NCBI RefSeq assembly: GCF_019668505.1
Contig: NZ_AP024371.1
Span: forward strand, 1-64,000
DNA: 64,000 nt
Direction of reading: 5' to 3'
DNA from: Borrelia miyamotoi
GTDB lineage: Bacteria > Spirochaetota > Spirochaetia > Borreliales > Borreliaceae
The notes beneath the pieces were generated by a model, which saw only the letters and a list, made by a program, of their open reading frames with translations, did not search any database and was not told where the DNA came from. The stretch's first letter is position 1, and every line of letters begins with the position of its first letter. Both the position numbers and the translations under genes were made by a program. Below, in pieces: positions 8,872 to 20,698 of the stretch.

Positions 8872-9867
8872 ATGGTTATAACTAAAAAATTCAAAAGTAT
8901 AATAAAATTTTTATTTGAAGATTGGCAAAGTAAAGCTATTTCTATTTTAATAGCCATTATTATGTTTACGATATTTTACTTTAATAGTATAGAATCAATT
9001 ACAATAGAAAAAAAAATCAATATTTTATTAGAAGATGAAGTTACGCTAGGAAAAGCCCTTGAATTTAACAAAATATTACTTACAGTCAAAATTAATAAAA
9101 AAGACTCAAAATATTTAGATCTTGACCGAATAACCTTATTAGTTGAAGCTAAAAATATAAAAGAAGCTGGAGAATATGAACTACCAATAAAGATCAAAAA
9201 TTTCAATCCCATACCTATTGTTGAATACAAACTTTCAATAAACAAAATTGTACTAACTCTAGATAAAAAATTTTCAAAATTAGTCAAAGTTGAACCTAAA
9301 TTAAAACTACTTGAAAAAGAAGCTAAAGAAGAATATTTTGTTGCTAAATATAATATAATACCAGAAAAATTAAAAATTCATGGCCCTGAAAAAATGATAA
9401 AAACAATTAATACAATAAAAACTAAAATAAAAGAATTTGATACCAATACCGTCTTTATTTCAGAACATCTTGAAGTAATTTCTCCAGATCCACTCATAAC
9501 ACTTGAGAAAAGCCATGTAATAGTGAACATAACTCTAAGCAAAAAATATATACAAGCAACAATAAAAAATCCTAACTTAATTTTCAATAACCTAAAAAAT
9601 GGATTAGAAATAAAAATTAAGGAAAAAATTCCAGATTCAGAAAATGAGATGTTTATTAAAATAAGAAGCGGACTATCAGAAAAGACAACAAAAATGCATA
9701 TAGCGAACAACAACATTAATTTCGGTCTCGATTTAAGTCCAATTGAAGCTCCGGGAATCTATAATATTAACACAGATATAATACTTAAAAATAATACTCA
9801 TGGTATAGAAGTACATGAATACGAACCCAAAACAATAAGGATAGAGGCAATCTCAACTAAGCAATAA
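8872..9867 (+). CDS. cdaR: CdaA regulator CdaR, YbbR-domain protein
   Basis: 331 residues: a short cytoplasmic N-terminus, one membrane segment (about 22-38, [20 protein letters not shown]) and a long beta-rich extracytoplasmic part made of YbbR-type repeats (motifs such as [22 protein letters not shown] and KIHGPEKMI). In other bacteria CdaR binds and modulates CdaA at the membrane. Its position three bases after cdaA and one base before acpS indicates one operon. Repeat boundaries were judged by eye. Confidence 0.88.
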   Translation: MVITKKFKSIIKFLFEDWQSKAISILIAIIMFTIFYFNSIESITIEKKINILLEDEVTLGKALEFNKILLTVKINKKDSKYLDLDRITLLVEAKNIKEAGEYELPIKIKNFNPIPIVEYKLSINKIVLTLDKKFSKLVKVEPKLKLLEKEAKEEYFVAKYNIIPEKLKIHGPEKMIKTINTIKTKIKEFDTNTVFISEHLEVISPDPLITLEKSHVIVNITLSKKYIQATIKNPNLIFNNLKNGLEIKIKEKIPDSENEMFIKIRSGLSEKTTKMHIANNNINFGLDLSPIEAPGIYNINTDIILKNNTHGIEVHEYEPKTIRIEAISTKQ

Positions 9868-9868
9868 A

Positions 9869-10246
9869 ATGACGAAATCAATAGGATGTGATATAATAAA
9901 GGTCAAAAGATTGAATAGTTTTTTACAAAATAGAAAAAAATTAGAAAGATTTTTCACACAAAGAGAAATTGAAAACTTAGAAATGAAAGGAAAAGGGAGT
10001 TTAGAAAGTTTAGCTGGTAAGTTTTCAGCAAAAGAATCATTAATAAAGGCTATAAGTCCACTAATAAATATCAAAATAAAATACTCACTCAAAGATATTG
10101 AGGTAATAAAATCATCAAAGGGTAACTCAGCATTTCACTTACACAATGATATTAAAGCCTTTATTAACCAAATGAACCTAAAATTATATTTGACAATTTC
10201 ACATGAAAGGGAGTACTCTATTGCATTTGTAATAGTTGAAGATTAA
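9869..10246 (+). CDS. acpS: Holo-[acyl-carrier-protein] synthase
   Basis: 125 residues, typical AcpS length. Transfers 4'-phosphopantetheine from CoA to the serine of acyl carrier protein. Motif [13 protein letters not shown] carries the metal-binding Asp near residue 8, and motif [13 protein letters not shown] carries the conserved E and K. The ATG overlaps nothing and begins one base after the cdaR stop. Borrelia has no fatty-acid synthesis of its own, so the ACP partner may serve another thioester carrier role; that is inference. Confidence 0.93.
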   Translation: MTKSIGCDIIKVKRLNSFLQNRKKLERFFTQREIENLEMKGKGSLESLAGKFSAKESLIKAISPLINIKIKYSLKDIEVIKSSKGNSAFHLHNDIKAFINQMNLKLYLTISHEREYSIAFVIVED

Positions 10247-10249
10247 TTT

Positions 10250-11098
10250 ATGAAAAAGATATCATATTTTACAAAATACGAAATTGAATGTCCTTTATGC
10301 AAACATAAATTCAAGAAAGAAGAACTATTAACAGGAAGTAGTAGATTAATAGCTGGAGAATTAAAAGTTGATCTAAAAAGAGACTACATAAAAAACGAAA
10401 AATATGGGAATATATACCCCAGAATATACTCAATAACAGTATGTCCTAATTGTTATTTAGCTGCTTTCCCGAATGAGTTTAACACAATAATATTTGTTAA
10501 TAACAAAATAAAGAAACTCTTAATCAGTAGCATTAACAAGCGCAAAGAAATAAAATCAATTTTTGAAGACTACTTAAACTTTGACGTGCCAAGAAGACTT
10601 CAAGAAGGAGCTGCTAGTTATATACTTGCTATGATGTGCTACGAACACTTAGATAAGAATCATAATCCAACTCTCAATCAAGCAAAATGCGCAATAAGAT
10701 CAGCATGGATATTTGAGGATCTAGACAAGGAAAACCCAAACCAAAACTATAACTACTTGCAAAAGATATTCTACTATAAAGCAGCATATCTGTATAAGCT
10801 AACAATTGAAAAAGAACAAGATAATTCAGAACCAATTAATGCTGAAACAATATTTGGTCCTGATACAGATAAAAATTATGGATATGACAGTGTTTTATAC
10901 TTATCAAGTTTACTAGAATATTTTTACGGCAATAAAGAAGATAAACAATACAGATATAATCAACTGATTGAAATAAAAACTCTACTTTCTAAAATAGCTG
11001 GAATGGGCAAATCATCAAAAGAAAAACCCTCAATACTTTTAGATAAAATAAAAGAAGTCTATTTTAAAATTTCAAATGAAATAAAAACGTTAAAATAA
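10250..11098 (+). CDS. DUF2225 protein with paired Cys zinc motifs
   Basis: 282 residues. An N-terminal CPLC (about 13-16) and a later CPNC (about 65-68), spaced as in DUF2225 proteins, suggest a zinc-ribbon-like site. The remainder is helical, with EGAASYILAMMCYEHLDK and AIRSAWIFEDL segments typical of this family. The function is not established. Coding starts three bases after acpS and stops immediately before truA, so it belongs to the cdaA-acpS-truA run. Confidence 0.85.
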   Translation: MKKISYFTKYEIECPLCKHKFKKEELLTGSSRLIAGELKVDLKRDYIKNEKYGNIYPRIYSITVCPNCYLAAFPNEFNTIIFVNNKIKKLLISSINKRKEIKSIFEDYLNFDVPRRLQEGAASYILAMMCYEHLDKNHNPTLNQAKCAIRSAWIFEDLDKENPNQNYNYLQKIFYYKAAYLYKLTIEKEQDNSEPINAETIFGPDTDKNYGYDSVLYLSSLLEYFYGNKEDKQYRYNQLIEIKTLLSKIAGMGKSSKEKPSILLDKIKEVYFKISNEIKTLK

Positions 11099-11836
11099 AT
11101 GAAAAAAATACTTGCAGAAATTGCATACGATGGTTCACTATATTATGGATTCCAAATCCAACCCAAAAAACCAACAATTCAAGGAGAAATTGAAAAGACT
11201 TTAGAGAAAATAAGCAAAACAAAGATTAAAATTTATTCAGCAGGCAGAACAGATAAAGGGGTACATGCAAGAGGACAAATAATATCTTTTTATATAGGAA
11301 TCAACATTAAGCCCAAAAATCTAAAGATAGCAATAAATTCTCTTTTAAAGAATGACATTAAAATAATAAAATTAAAATATGTAGCAGATGAATTTCAACC
11401 TAGATTTAATGCCAAGAGAAGAAAATACAGTTACTACATACTAAATTATGAAAATCACTATCCTTGGGAAGAATATCAAGCTTACTATATAAAGAAAAAA
11501 TTAAATATAAAAAGACTAAATGAAATGGCTGAAATGCTAATTGGAATACATGATTTTACAACATTTTCATGCACAAGAGACAAAACAAATTCAAAATTAA
11601 AAGAAATTTATTTTGCTAGATTTAAGAAAAAAAATAAGTTTATAATTTTTGAAATAATAGGCTCCTCATTTTTATGGAAAATGATAAGATCAATAATAGG
11701 AACAATCATCGATATAGAAATCAAAAATGAACCTACTGATATTTTTAAGAAAATTTTAAACTCAAAAAATAGAAAATTTACAAGAACAACAGCCCCTGCA
11801 AAAGCTTTATTTTTAGATAAGATTTTTTATGAATAA
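11099..11836 (+). CDS. truA: tRNA pseudouridine(38-40) synthase
   Basis: 245 residues. Converts U38-U40 of the tRNA anticodon arm to pseudouridine. The catalytic Asp is in AGRTDKGVHA (Asp52); the N-terminal IAYDGSLYYGFQIQP and the C-terminal FLWKMIRSIIGT segments are diagnostic. It starts directly after the DUF2225 gene and its stop overlaps the next gene by eight bases, so translation is probably coupled. Confidence 0.95.
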   Translation: MKKILAEIAYDGSLYYGFQIQPKKPTIQGEIEKTLEKISKTKIKIYSAGRTDKGVHARGQIISFYIGINIKPKNLKIAINSLLKNDIKIIKLKYVADEFQPRFNAKRRKYSYYILNYENHYPWEEYQAYYIKKKLNIKRLNEMAEMLIGIHDFTTFSCTRDKTNSKLKEIYFARFKKKNKFIIFEIIGSSFLWKMIRSIIGTIIDIEIKNEPTDIFKKILNSKNRKFTRTTAPAKALFLDKIFYE

Positions 11837-12401
11837 AAGCAAACTATTTCAAAAATTAATACTCCTAAAAATGCTTGAAAATAATATATCTGGAAATATT
11901 TATGGCAAACAAGAAGAAAAGATTGAAACAATCAAACATAAAATAATAAAGGCTAGAAACATAAAAATTCTAAAAAATACAAAACAAAAAGATATAAAAG
12001 GAAATAAAAGACTAATAGAATCAATAGAAAATAAAACAAACAAAAAAGATCTATTAATAATATATATAGACAAAAAATATTTAAATCAGAATGTAAATAT
12101 AATAGTAAAAAAATGGTGCGATAGTATTAACATATTTAATTATAAAATAATAGACAACCCTAACACGCTAAACCTAGAGATTAACAATAAACAACCTAAA
12201 GCAATTCTTGCTTGTGAAGAAGTAGAACTGTTCTTAAATCAAAAATTAAGAATTCAAATTGTGAGAGGATTTGAATTAAATTTCAAAGGAATTCCAATAG
12301 TATTTACATATCTCCCTACAAGTCAAATAAAAAATCCAAAACTCAAAGAAGAAATATGGCAAGACCTAAAAATAATAAAAGGTATAATAAAATATGGATA
12401 A
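11829..12401 (+). CDS. Degenerate family-4 uracil-DNA-glycosylase-like protein
   Basis: 190 Lys-rich residues. The C-terminal half resembles family 4/5 uracil-DNA glycosylases: PKAILACEEVELFL, then RIQIVRGFELNFKG, then TYLPTSQIKNPKLKEE and WQDLK, where family members have a TYHP-x-x-LLRNP motif and W-x-DL. The conserved His is Leu162. The N-terminal uracil-binding GEAPG motif and the iron-sulfur cysteines are missing (only two Cys seen), so catalysis is doubtful. It overlaps truA by 8 and priA by 8 bases. In B31 the equivalent BB_0013 is hypothetical. The family call is my pattern match and needs a profile search. Confidence 0.5.
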   Translation: MNKSKLFQKLILLKMLENNISGNIYGKQEEKIETIKHKIIKARNIKILKNTKQKDIKGNKRLIESIENKTNKKDLLIIYIDKKYLNQNVNIIVKKWCDSINIFNYKIIDNPNTLNLEINNKQPKAILACEEVELFLNQKLRIQIVRGFELNFKGIPIVFTYLPTSQIKNPKLKEEIWQDLKIIKGIIKYG

Positions 12402-14376
12402 CGGCTTGAAATGCAACTTTTACTACTATGAAATTGCCTTTAATATTCCTTTAAATAGGCTTTTTCTTTATAAATATAACTTAAAATTAAAAATAGGAAT
12501 AAGAGTAATAACAAACTTTAATGGAAAAGATAAAATTGGAATTATAATCAAAAGATACACTAAGGAAGAGCTTAACGAAGACTTTAAGTTTGAAATAAAA
12601 AATATACTAAGAGTCATTGACGAAAACGAGATAATAATAGATCACAACATTAACCTTGCACACTGGATTAGCAAAAAAACATTTTCTGGATTTGGAGAAG
12701 CTCTATTTTGTGGTCTACCTAAAGCTCTAAGTTTAAACAAAAGAATAAACAATGATAATGAAAATGAAAATTTAGATTCTAAAATACCCATTCAATTAAA
12801 TGAAGAACAAAATAAAATTTATAAAGAAATTATTGTATCAAATACACAAAACACATTTTACCTATTCGGGATTCCTGGTTCTGGAAAAACAGAAATATTT
12901 ATCAAACTATGCGAAAACTATTTAGAACAAAAAAAACAAATAATTTTCCTAATTCCTGAAATTTCCTTGGGCTATCAAATAGTTAAAAGGATTAAAACAA
13001 CCTTAGGTACAAATAAAGTCTATGAATATAACTCAAAAGTATCAAAATCAAAGAAAGTTTTAATATGGAATAAAGTCAAGAACGGAGAGAATTTAATTAT
13101 AATCGGAATTAAAAGTGCATTAATGTTGCCATTTAAGAATTTAGGATTAATAGTAATGGATGAAGAACATGAATATACATATAAATCTGAAAATACTCCA
13201 AGATTTCACTCAAGACACATAGGATTTTTTCTACAAAGCACCTTCAATGCCAAGTTTGTAATGGGAAGTGCAACACCATCACTTGAAGCATATCTTGCTA
13301 TGGAAAATAATCAAATAAAAAAAATAGTTTTAAAAAACAAATTTTTTAAAAGAACATTTAAAGAACTTAAAATAATCGATATGAAAAAAGAACGTCAAAT
13401 AATATCCTCAGAATTGCTCTACAGCATACAAAAAAGTCTTATTGATAAAAGACAAGCATTAATATTTATCAATAAAAGAGGATATTCAAAAACAATTGAA
13501 TGCAATACCTGTGAATATGTAATTTGCTGCCCAAATTGCTCTTTTAATTTAACTTATCATAAAAGTGAAAATAAACTTATTTGTCACTACTGCAACCATA
13601 AAACAAACATAATAAATAATTGTCCTGATTGTAACTCGCAAGACATAGCATATAAAGCATATGGAATTCAATTTATTGAAAAAGAGTTAAAAAAATTTCT
13701 GCCAAATGCAAGAATAGCAAGAACAGATTCTGACATTAATAACAAAGAAATTATCAACTCAATAAATGAATTTGAAAATGGACAATTAGATATCTTAATT
13801 GGAACACAAATTATTGCAAAAGGCTTTAATTTCAAACAGATAAAAACACTAGGTATTATTAATGCAGATATTGGAATGGGGCTTCCCGATTTTAGAAGCA
13901 GCGAAAGAATTTTCGCAATAATCTCACAAGTACTAGGAAGAGCTGCAAGATTCCAAAGCGATAATACAATTATTATCCAAACAAAAAATCCAGATTATTA
14001 CGCTATCAAATACGCATATGAAGGCAAATATGAAGAATTTTATCAAGAAGAGATAAAAATTCGAAAAGAATTAAATTATCCTCCATTTAAAAAAATCATT
14101 AGAATAGTAGTTAGAAGTCACAAAGAAGAAGCCGCCAAATACAAATGCCTAGAATTTTTTGAAATATCTAAAAAATTATTAAATGAAGAAATTGAATACT
14201 TTGGCCCATCAAAAGCCCCCATGTCAAAGATATCGAAATACTATAGGTATAACATAATCTATTTATCAAAATCCTTCAACATACTTGAAAAGTTAATACA
14301 AAACACAAAAGAAAAAGTAAAATCAACAAGAGACACCTATATTGAAATAGATTACTATCCAATCTCACTGATTTAA
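12394..14376 (+). CDS. priA: Primosomal protein N' (replication restart helicase PriA)
   Basis: 660 residues. A 3'-to-5' helicase that recognises stalled forks and D-loops and reloads the replisome. Walker A GIPGSGKT at 159-166, DEEH at 256-259, motif [14 protein letters not shown], and the zinc-binding block with [15 protein letters not shown] and later CHYC and CPDC pairs are all present. The last third has QVLGRAARF, the conserved motif VI. The start overlaps the preceding gene. Convergent with udk, overlapping it by four bases. Confidence 0.95.
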   Translation: MDNGLKCNFYYYEIAFNIPLNRLFLYKYNLKLKIGIRVITNFNGKDKIGIIIKRYTKEELNEDFKFEIKNILRVIDENEIIIDHNINLAHWISKKTFSGFGEALFCGLPKALSLNKRINNDNENENLDSKIPIQLNEEQNKIYKEIIVSNTQNTFYLFGIPGSGKTEIFIKLCENYLEQKKQIIFLIPEISLGYQIVKRIKTTLGTNKVYEYNSKVSKSKKVLIWNKVKNGENLIIIGIKSALMLPFKNLGLIVMDEEHEYTYKSENTPRFHSRHIGFFLQSTFNAKFVMGSATPSLEAYLAMENNQIKKIVLKNKFFKRTFKELKIIDMKKERQIISSELLYSIQKSLIDKRQALIFINKRGYSKTIECNTCEYVICCPNCSFNLTYHKSENKLICHYCNHKTNIINNCPDCNSQDIAYKAYGIQFIEKELKKFLPNARIARTDSDINNKEIINSINEFENGQLDILIGTQIIAKGFNFKQIKTLGIINADIGMGLPDFRSSERIFAIISQVLGRAARFQSDNTIIIQTKNPDYYAIKYAYEGKYEEFYQEEIKIRKELNYPPFKKIIRIVVRSHKEEAAKYKCLEFFEISKKLLNEEIEYFGPSKAPMSKISKYYRYNIIYLSKSFNILEKLIQNTKEKVKSTRDTYIEIDYYPISLI

Positions 14377-14993
14377 AAAAAGTTTGAACCCTCCTGACCA
14401 AGAGTCCTTAAAAAAGATGAGAGAACATAAAGAGCTTTATCATTATGCCCTCCTTCAGGAATAATAAGATCGGCATATTCCTTAGTAGGCTCAATGAATC
14501 TATAATATCCAGCCCTAGTAGTACTTAAATATTGTTCAATAACGGACTTCAATGTACGCCCTCTCTTAGATATATCTCGTTCAAGTCGTCTAATAAACCT
14601 GATATCATTAGGAGTATCAATATATATCTTCAAATCTATCAGATTGCGCACTCTCTCTTCAACAAAAATCATAATACCCTCAACAATCACAACAGGAGTT
14701 GGTATTATCTCTAAGGTTTCATCTTTTCTTCTATGATTAATAAAATCATAAAGGGGCATATTAATTGGCTTATTTTCTCTTAGTTTTTTTAGCTGTCTAT
14801 AAAATAAATTATTATCAAAAGCATCTGGATGATCAAAATTAACATTTAAAAACTTTTGCTCACAATCACCAACACTCTTATAATAATTATCTTGTGATAT
14901 AAGAACAAATTCAGGAATAATTTCACTAATTTTATTAACAACTGTAGTCTTCCCACTTCCAGATCCACCAGCTATTCCAATAATTTTAACCAT
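14373..14993 (-). CDS. udk: Uridine kinase
   Basis: 206 residues. Phosphorylates uridine and cytidine, part of pyrimidine salvage, which this nucleotide-auxotrophic genus needs. P-loop [12 protein letters not shown] at 6-17; SQDNYYK and FDHPDAFD segments and the lid-type [13 protein letters not shown] are typical. Its ATG lies eight bases inside the end of the upstream rhodanese-like gene, so the pair is co-transcribed. Confidence 0.94.
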   Translation of the reverse strand: MVKIIGIAGGSGSGKTTVVNKISEIIPEFVLISQDNYYKSVGDCEQKFLNVNFDHPDAFDNNLFYRQLKKLRENKPINMPLYDFINHRRKDETLEIIPTPVVIVEGIMIFVEERVRNLIDLKIYIDTPNDIRFIRRLERDISKRGRTLKSVIEQYLSTTRAGYYRFIEPTKEYADLIIPEGGHNDKALYVLSSFLRTLGQEGSNFF

Positions 14994-15399
14994 TAACCTC
15001 TTCTTTAGATTTAGGCAATTCAGGCATATTCTTTAACGTTCCTGCAACAAAGATATTTTTAAACCCTAATCCTTTTAAAATCTTCTCAGCTTCAAATGAT
15101 TTGCTAAAACTTTTACCATAAATTACTATTTGAGTTTCATTATTACCTAATTTATCCTTTTTAGCAAATAAATTCTTAAAAGGAATATTAATGGCCCCTG
15201 CATAATGAGACTTATTATATTCTTTATGAGATCGAATATCCAATATTTTCGCGCCATTTTTAATTTTTTCCAATAAAGCAACATTAATTTTTTTCATCTT
15301 TAAAATAATAAAAAACCAAATATAAAAAAAGAGGAAAAATATTAAACATATAAACTTTATATAACTAAAAATCATATCTTTTATAAAAGATAATATCAA
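14986..15399 (-). CDS. Membrane-anchored rhodanese-like protein lacking the catalytic Cys
   Basis: 137 residues from a TTG at 15399; in-frame ATGs at 15375 and at residue 35 are alternatives, and no start has a strong ribosome site. A hydrophobic N-terminal segment (about 11-33) would anchor it. The rhodanese fold is clear: [20 protein letters not shown], then the active-site loop [12 protein letters not shown] at 91-102 and GFKNIFVAG. At the position of the sulfur-accepting Cys there is Gly95, so sulfurtransferase activity is not expected. B31 equivalent is BB_0016, labelled GlpE-like. Confidence 0.78.
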   Translation of the reverse strand: MILSFIKDMIFSYIKFICLIFFLFFYIWFFIILKMKKINVALLEKIKNGAKILDIRSHKEYNKSHYAGAINIPFKNLFAKKDKLGNNETQIVIYGKSFSKSFEAEKILKGLGFKNIFVAGTLKNMPELPKSKEEVNG

Positions 15400-15502
15400 A
15401 AAAAAAGAAATAATTGCAATAAAATTGAATTGTTTTTTAGTAAAATTAATATAAAATTCAAATGATCAATAATCATATACTAAAGAATAAATAAACTAAA
15501 AC

Positions 15503-16468
15503 ATGAAGAAAAAAAGAAATAAACTAATTAGAATAAAACAAAAGATTAAATTTATCATACTAAAAATATTGCGGAAACAGCTAAAGAATATCTTCAAAGA
15601 TCCAAAACTAATACTACTTAGCACATTGCAAATAACAACTGGTTCATTACTAATGGCAATATCTACAAATATTTTATATATACCACATGAACTTTTAAGT
15701 GGAGGAATTGCTGGAATTGCACTCATACTGCACTATCTTTTAAATTTTAACTTGGGACTTACAATGTTCATGTTAAATATTCCATTATTCATTATTGGCA
15801 TCAAGTTCTTAAATATAACATTTGTAATTCAAAGCTGGATCGCAATGGCTTTATATTCCTTAATGGTCAACTATTCACAATTTTTGCAATACAAAATACA
15901 AATAAACGACATGATACTTGTATCAATTTTAGCAGGTATCATATCAGGACTTGGACTTGGGCTAATATTTAGAGCAAAAGGATCTTCAGGAGGTATAGAT
16001 ATCATCTCAATGATAATTAAAGAAAAATATTCAATTAGCATTGGAACTACAAATTTCCTCTTTAACCTTGCAGTATTACTAATTGCAGTAGCTTTTTTCA
16101 ATATTGAAATTGCTCTTTATACTTTAATTGCTTCTTTTGTAACATCTATAATGACAGATAAGACAAGTACAGGATTTGGTAATCAAAAAGCAATACTTAT
16201 TGTCTCAGATAAAGGAAAGGAAATATCTTATCTAATTACCAATAAATTAAAATTAGCAGCCACATTACTTGATGGAAAAGGTGCCTGGGCTGGAAACGAT
16301 AAAACTATAGTTTTCATAGTCGTTCCAACAATACGCACCTCTAGAATTAAATATATTTCCCAAAAAATTGATCCTAATTGCTTCATTGCAGTACTCAACA
16401 CAAACGAAATAACTGGTGGCAAAAAAATTATTGAATCAATTACAAATAAACAAGATATTGAAACTTAA
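15503..16468 (+). CDS. YitT family membrane protein
   Basis: 321 residues. A basic N-terminus, then about five hydrophobic segments with IPHELLSGGIAGIALIL and FRAKGSSGGIDIIS, the two DUF161 glycine-rich repeats, and a soluble C-terminal DUF2179 domain (about 225-315) with LDGKGAWAGNDKTIVFIVV. Members are polytopic inner-membrane proteins of unknown substrate. The gene stands alone on the plus strand and overlaps the convergent rluD by four bases. Confidence 0.88.
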   Translation: MKKKRNKLIRIKQKIKFIILKILRKQLKNIFKDPKLILLSTLQITTGSLLMAISTNILYIPHELLSGGIAGIALILHYLLNFNLGLTMFMLNIPLFIIGIKFLNITFVIQSWIAMALYSLMVNYSQFLQYKIQINDMILVSILAGIISGLGLGLIFRAKGSSGGIDIISMIIKEKYSISIGTTNFLFNLAVLLIAVAFFNIEIALYTLIASFVTSIMTDKTSTGFGNQKAILIVSDKGKEISYLITNKLKLAATLLDGKGAWAGNDKTIVFIVVPTIRTSRIKYISQKIDPNCFIAVLNTNEITGGKKIIESITNKQDIET

Positions 16469-17445
16469 AACCTCTCTAAAAACATAATAAAATTACTAAT
16501 AAGTAAATTTAATTCTTCCTTACCATAAAAGATCGATAAGAAATCAATAAATCTTTGTGGAACCCCTGAAATAAACTTTTTTAAAGAACCTTCTTTAATA
16601 TTAATTTCAAGTTTGAAAGCATGAAGCATCAAAGACATTTCTTTAAATCCCTTATCCAATTTACTGTAAACACTATCCCCTAATATTGGATGATTTAAAT
16701 ACTTCATATGCACTCTCAATTGATGTGTACGCCCAGTTTGAGGCCTTAAAGCCACCAAAGAATAATTTTTCATATTAACAAAGACCTTGTACTCAGTTAA
16801 TGCCTTTTTACCCCTATTTTTATGCACACTAAACTTTTTTCTATCAGATCTATCTCTATCTATAAAAGTCTCAATAATACCAGAACCAATTTTAAAATTG
16901 CCTTTAACAACTGCAATATAAACTTTCTTGACAACTCTTTCCTTAAACTGTCTAGACAAAAAATTTAAAGTTATCAAATTTTTAGCACAAATCATTACAC
17001 CAGATGTTTCCTTATCCAAACGATGTACAATTCCAGGTCTAATTTTATCTTCATGAAAACTATCTTTCAAGTCCGATATATGATACAAAAGAAAATTTAC
17101 AACAGTATTTTCTAAATTAGATATACCAGGATGACTTAAAATACCTTGAGGTTTATCTACAACAATGAGATTTATATCTTCGTAAAGAATGCTAATAGGC
17201 AAATTTAAAGGTCTTACATACTCACTTAAATTAACTTCTTCATCAAATTCTATTAATATTTTATCGTCCACAAAAACGGGTTTTGACAACTTTATTGAAA
17301 CAAAAACACCATTATTACTTTTAAAAGCTTTTACTTCTCTTTTCTTAATTTGGCTTCTAGTAAAGAAGCACAGATTTTCAGACAAATAAACATCTAATCT
17401 TTGAGAGTTTTCTTTTACAATAAACTCTTTCTTAAACCTTTTCAT
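16465..17445 (-). CDS. rluD: RluD-type ribosomal large subunit pseudouridine synthase
   Basis: 326 residues. An N-terminal S4 RNA-binding domain (about 12-75, SQRLDVYLSENL and FFTRSQIKKREV) precedes the catalytic domain with VVDKPQGILSHPG and the active Asp144 in HRLDKETSGV; PQTGRTHQLRVHM is the C-terminal signature. It isomerises uridines in 23S rRNA; whether the sites are those of E. coli RluC or RluD cannot be told. It starts one base after the small membrane protein gene upstream. Confidence 0.9.
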   Translation of the reverse strand: MKRFKKEFIVKENSQRLDVYLSENLCFFTRSQIKKREVKAFKSNNGVFVSIKLSKPVFVDDKILIEFDEEVNLSEYVRPLNLPISILYEDINLIVVDKPQGILSHPGISNLENTVVNFLLYHISDLKDSFHEDKIRPGIVHRLDKETSGVMICAKNLITLNFLSRQFKERVVKKVYIAVVKGNFKIGSGIIETFIDRDRSDRKKFSVHKNRGKKALTEYKVFVNMKNYSLVALRPQTGRTHQLRVHMKYLNHPILGDSVYSKLDKGFKEMSLMLHAFKLEINIKEGSLKKFISGVPQRFIDFLSIFYGKEELNLLISNFIMFLERF

Positions 17446-17916
17446 CTAATAATAAATCAAAGTATCAATTAAGGCAATTATTAAAGATATTGCCAATCCA
17501 ATTGATGTAGAAATCACAAATCTATTAAAATTTTCATTTTTTGGAACCATAAAATTATTTGAGAAAGGAGAAAAAAAATCAAAGCAAAACAAACTTATAA
17601 AAAAAACTATAGGAAAAGTACCAACATTGATTGCCGAAAATCTAAATACTTTCCTACCCCAATTGGAACCAATAGTCTTTTCTATATTTAAATCCTCATT
17701 TTCCTGAATTCTTTTATAAAGAAAATCATCATCAAACTGAAACTTTATAAAAACTTTATTACCAAAATAAGCATAATTTTCGCTGAAAGAAACTTTATCT
17801 CGCAAAGAAAATTTTTGACCTAAATTCAAATGTTTAAAATCAAATCCAGAATAATACAAATAATGTGAATAAAGAATAAAAACGTTAAAAAACAAGAGCA
17901 AAAATCTAATTACCAT
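17446..17916 (-). CDS. Hypothetical membrane protein
   Basis: 156 residues with an N-terminal hydrophobic segment (about 3-22), a polar middle, and two C-terminal hydrophobic segments (about 100-115 and 133-153). No family recognised. It sits between pfp and rluD with eight and zero bases of spacing, so it is part of that minus-strand transcription unit. Position corresponds to BB_0019. Confidence 0.75.
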   Translation of the reverse strand: MVIRFLLLFFNVFILYSHYLYYSGFDFKHLNLGQKFSLRDKVSFSENYAYFGNKVFIKFQFDDDFLYKRIQENEDLNIEKTIGSNWGRKVFRFSAINVGTFPIVFFISLFCFDFFSPFSNNFMVPKNENFNRFVISTSIGLAISLIIALIDTLIYY

Positions 17917-17923
17917 TAATACT

Positions 17924-19612
<1,689 letters not shown>

Positions 19613-19660
19613 CTAAATTATTATTACTAACTAAATATTAAAATAATTAATCACCAATAT

Positions 19661-20698
19661 CTATATATGATTCAAAAATAAAGTAGCATCACCATAAGAA
19701 AAAAACTTATAATCCATTTTTATAGCTTCTTTGTAAGCATTAAATACAAAATCCTTGCCACCAAATGAAGAAACTAACATCAACAGAGTTGATTCTGGAG
19801 TATGAAAATTTGTAAAAAGCATATCAACAAACTTAAATTCATATCCCTTCCCTGGATAAATAAAAAGATTGGTTTTTTGATCACCTCGAACAAACCCTTT
19901 TTGCTTGTCATAAGAAGATTCTAATGCTCTAAGAGTAGTTGTTCCAACAGCTAAAATTTTCTTACCTAAAGCCTTTGCCTCCTCAAGTTTAACAGCTACA
20001 GAATCTTTTATTGAAAAAGTCTCAAAATGCATTTTATGTTCCTCTATAGTTTTTGTTCTTACAGGAAGAAAGGTACCAAGTCCAACATGAAGTGTAATAA
20101 AACAGTATTCAATATTATTTTCATACAACTTAAAAAACAACTCCTCACTAAAATGTAAGCCTGCTGTAGCTGATGCTGATGAACCAACACATTTCGAATA
20201 AATCGTCTGATAACGCTCCTCATCTTCTCTATCATAACTTCTCTTAATATAAGGTGGCAAAGGCATAAGTCCATACCGTTCAAAATAAGACTCATCCACA
20301 CACCTATTAAACTTAAGTATAAATTCATTATCTGATCTTGAAATTATTTGGCCTAATAAATCTGTAGGAAACTTATACACTTTACCAATATTCTGTCTCT
20401 TAGCCTTAGCAATTAAAGATGTAAATGTATCTTTTGTTAACCTGTCTAAAATCAAAAACTCAACACTACCCCCATGATCTGTACTGGCATATATTCTTGA
20501 TTTTCTAACCCTTGAATCATTAAATACCAAAAAAACATTGCTATCAATATATTTAAAAATATCGCTTATTGAAGCATTATGATAAATCTTTCGATTACCA
20601 GAATCTAACACCATTAATCTTGATAAACCCCTCTTTTCACTAGGATACTGTGCTATTAAGTTATATGGTAGATCAAAATAAAACTCTTTGGTATCCAT
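19661..20698 (-). CDS. queA: S-adenosylmethionine:tRNA ribosyltransferase-isomerase
   Basis: 345 residues from the ATG at 20698, chosen because GGTGAG lies five bases upstream; an ATG at 20710 is possible. QueA moves the ribosyl part of SAM onto preQ1 in tRNA to give epoxyqueuosine. Signatures: [59 protein letters not shown] and [15 protein letters not shown]. It overlaps the 3' end of ruvB. The queuosine precursor carrier gene at 46540 is a likely functional partner. Confidence 0.96.
   Translation of the reverse strand: MDTKEFYFDLPYNLIAQYPSEKRGLSRLMVLDSGNRKIYHNASISDIFKYIDSNVFLVFNDSRVRKSRIYASTDHGGSVEFLILDRLTKDTFTSLIAKAKRQNIGKVYKFPTDLLGQIISRSDNEFILKFNRCVDESYFERYGLMPLPPYIKRSYDREDEERYQTIYSKCVGSSASATAGLHFSEELFFKLYENNIEYCFITLHVGLGTFLPVRTKTIEEHKMHFETFSIKDSVAVKLEEAKALGKKILAVGTTTLRALESSYDKQKGFVRGDQKTNLFIYPGKGYEFKFVDMLFTNFHTPESTLLMLVSSFGGKDFVFNAYKEAIKMDYKFFSYGDATLFLNHI

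Noticed and set aside
14532..14714. Plus-strand ORF inside udk
   Set aside because: Antisense to a conserved enzyme with full motifs; an AT-rich shadow frame.
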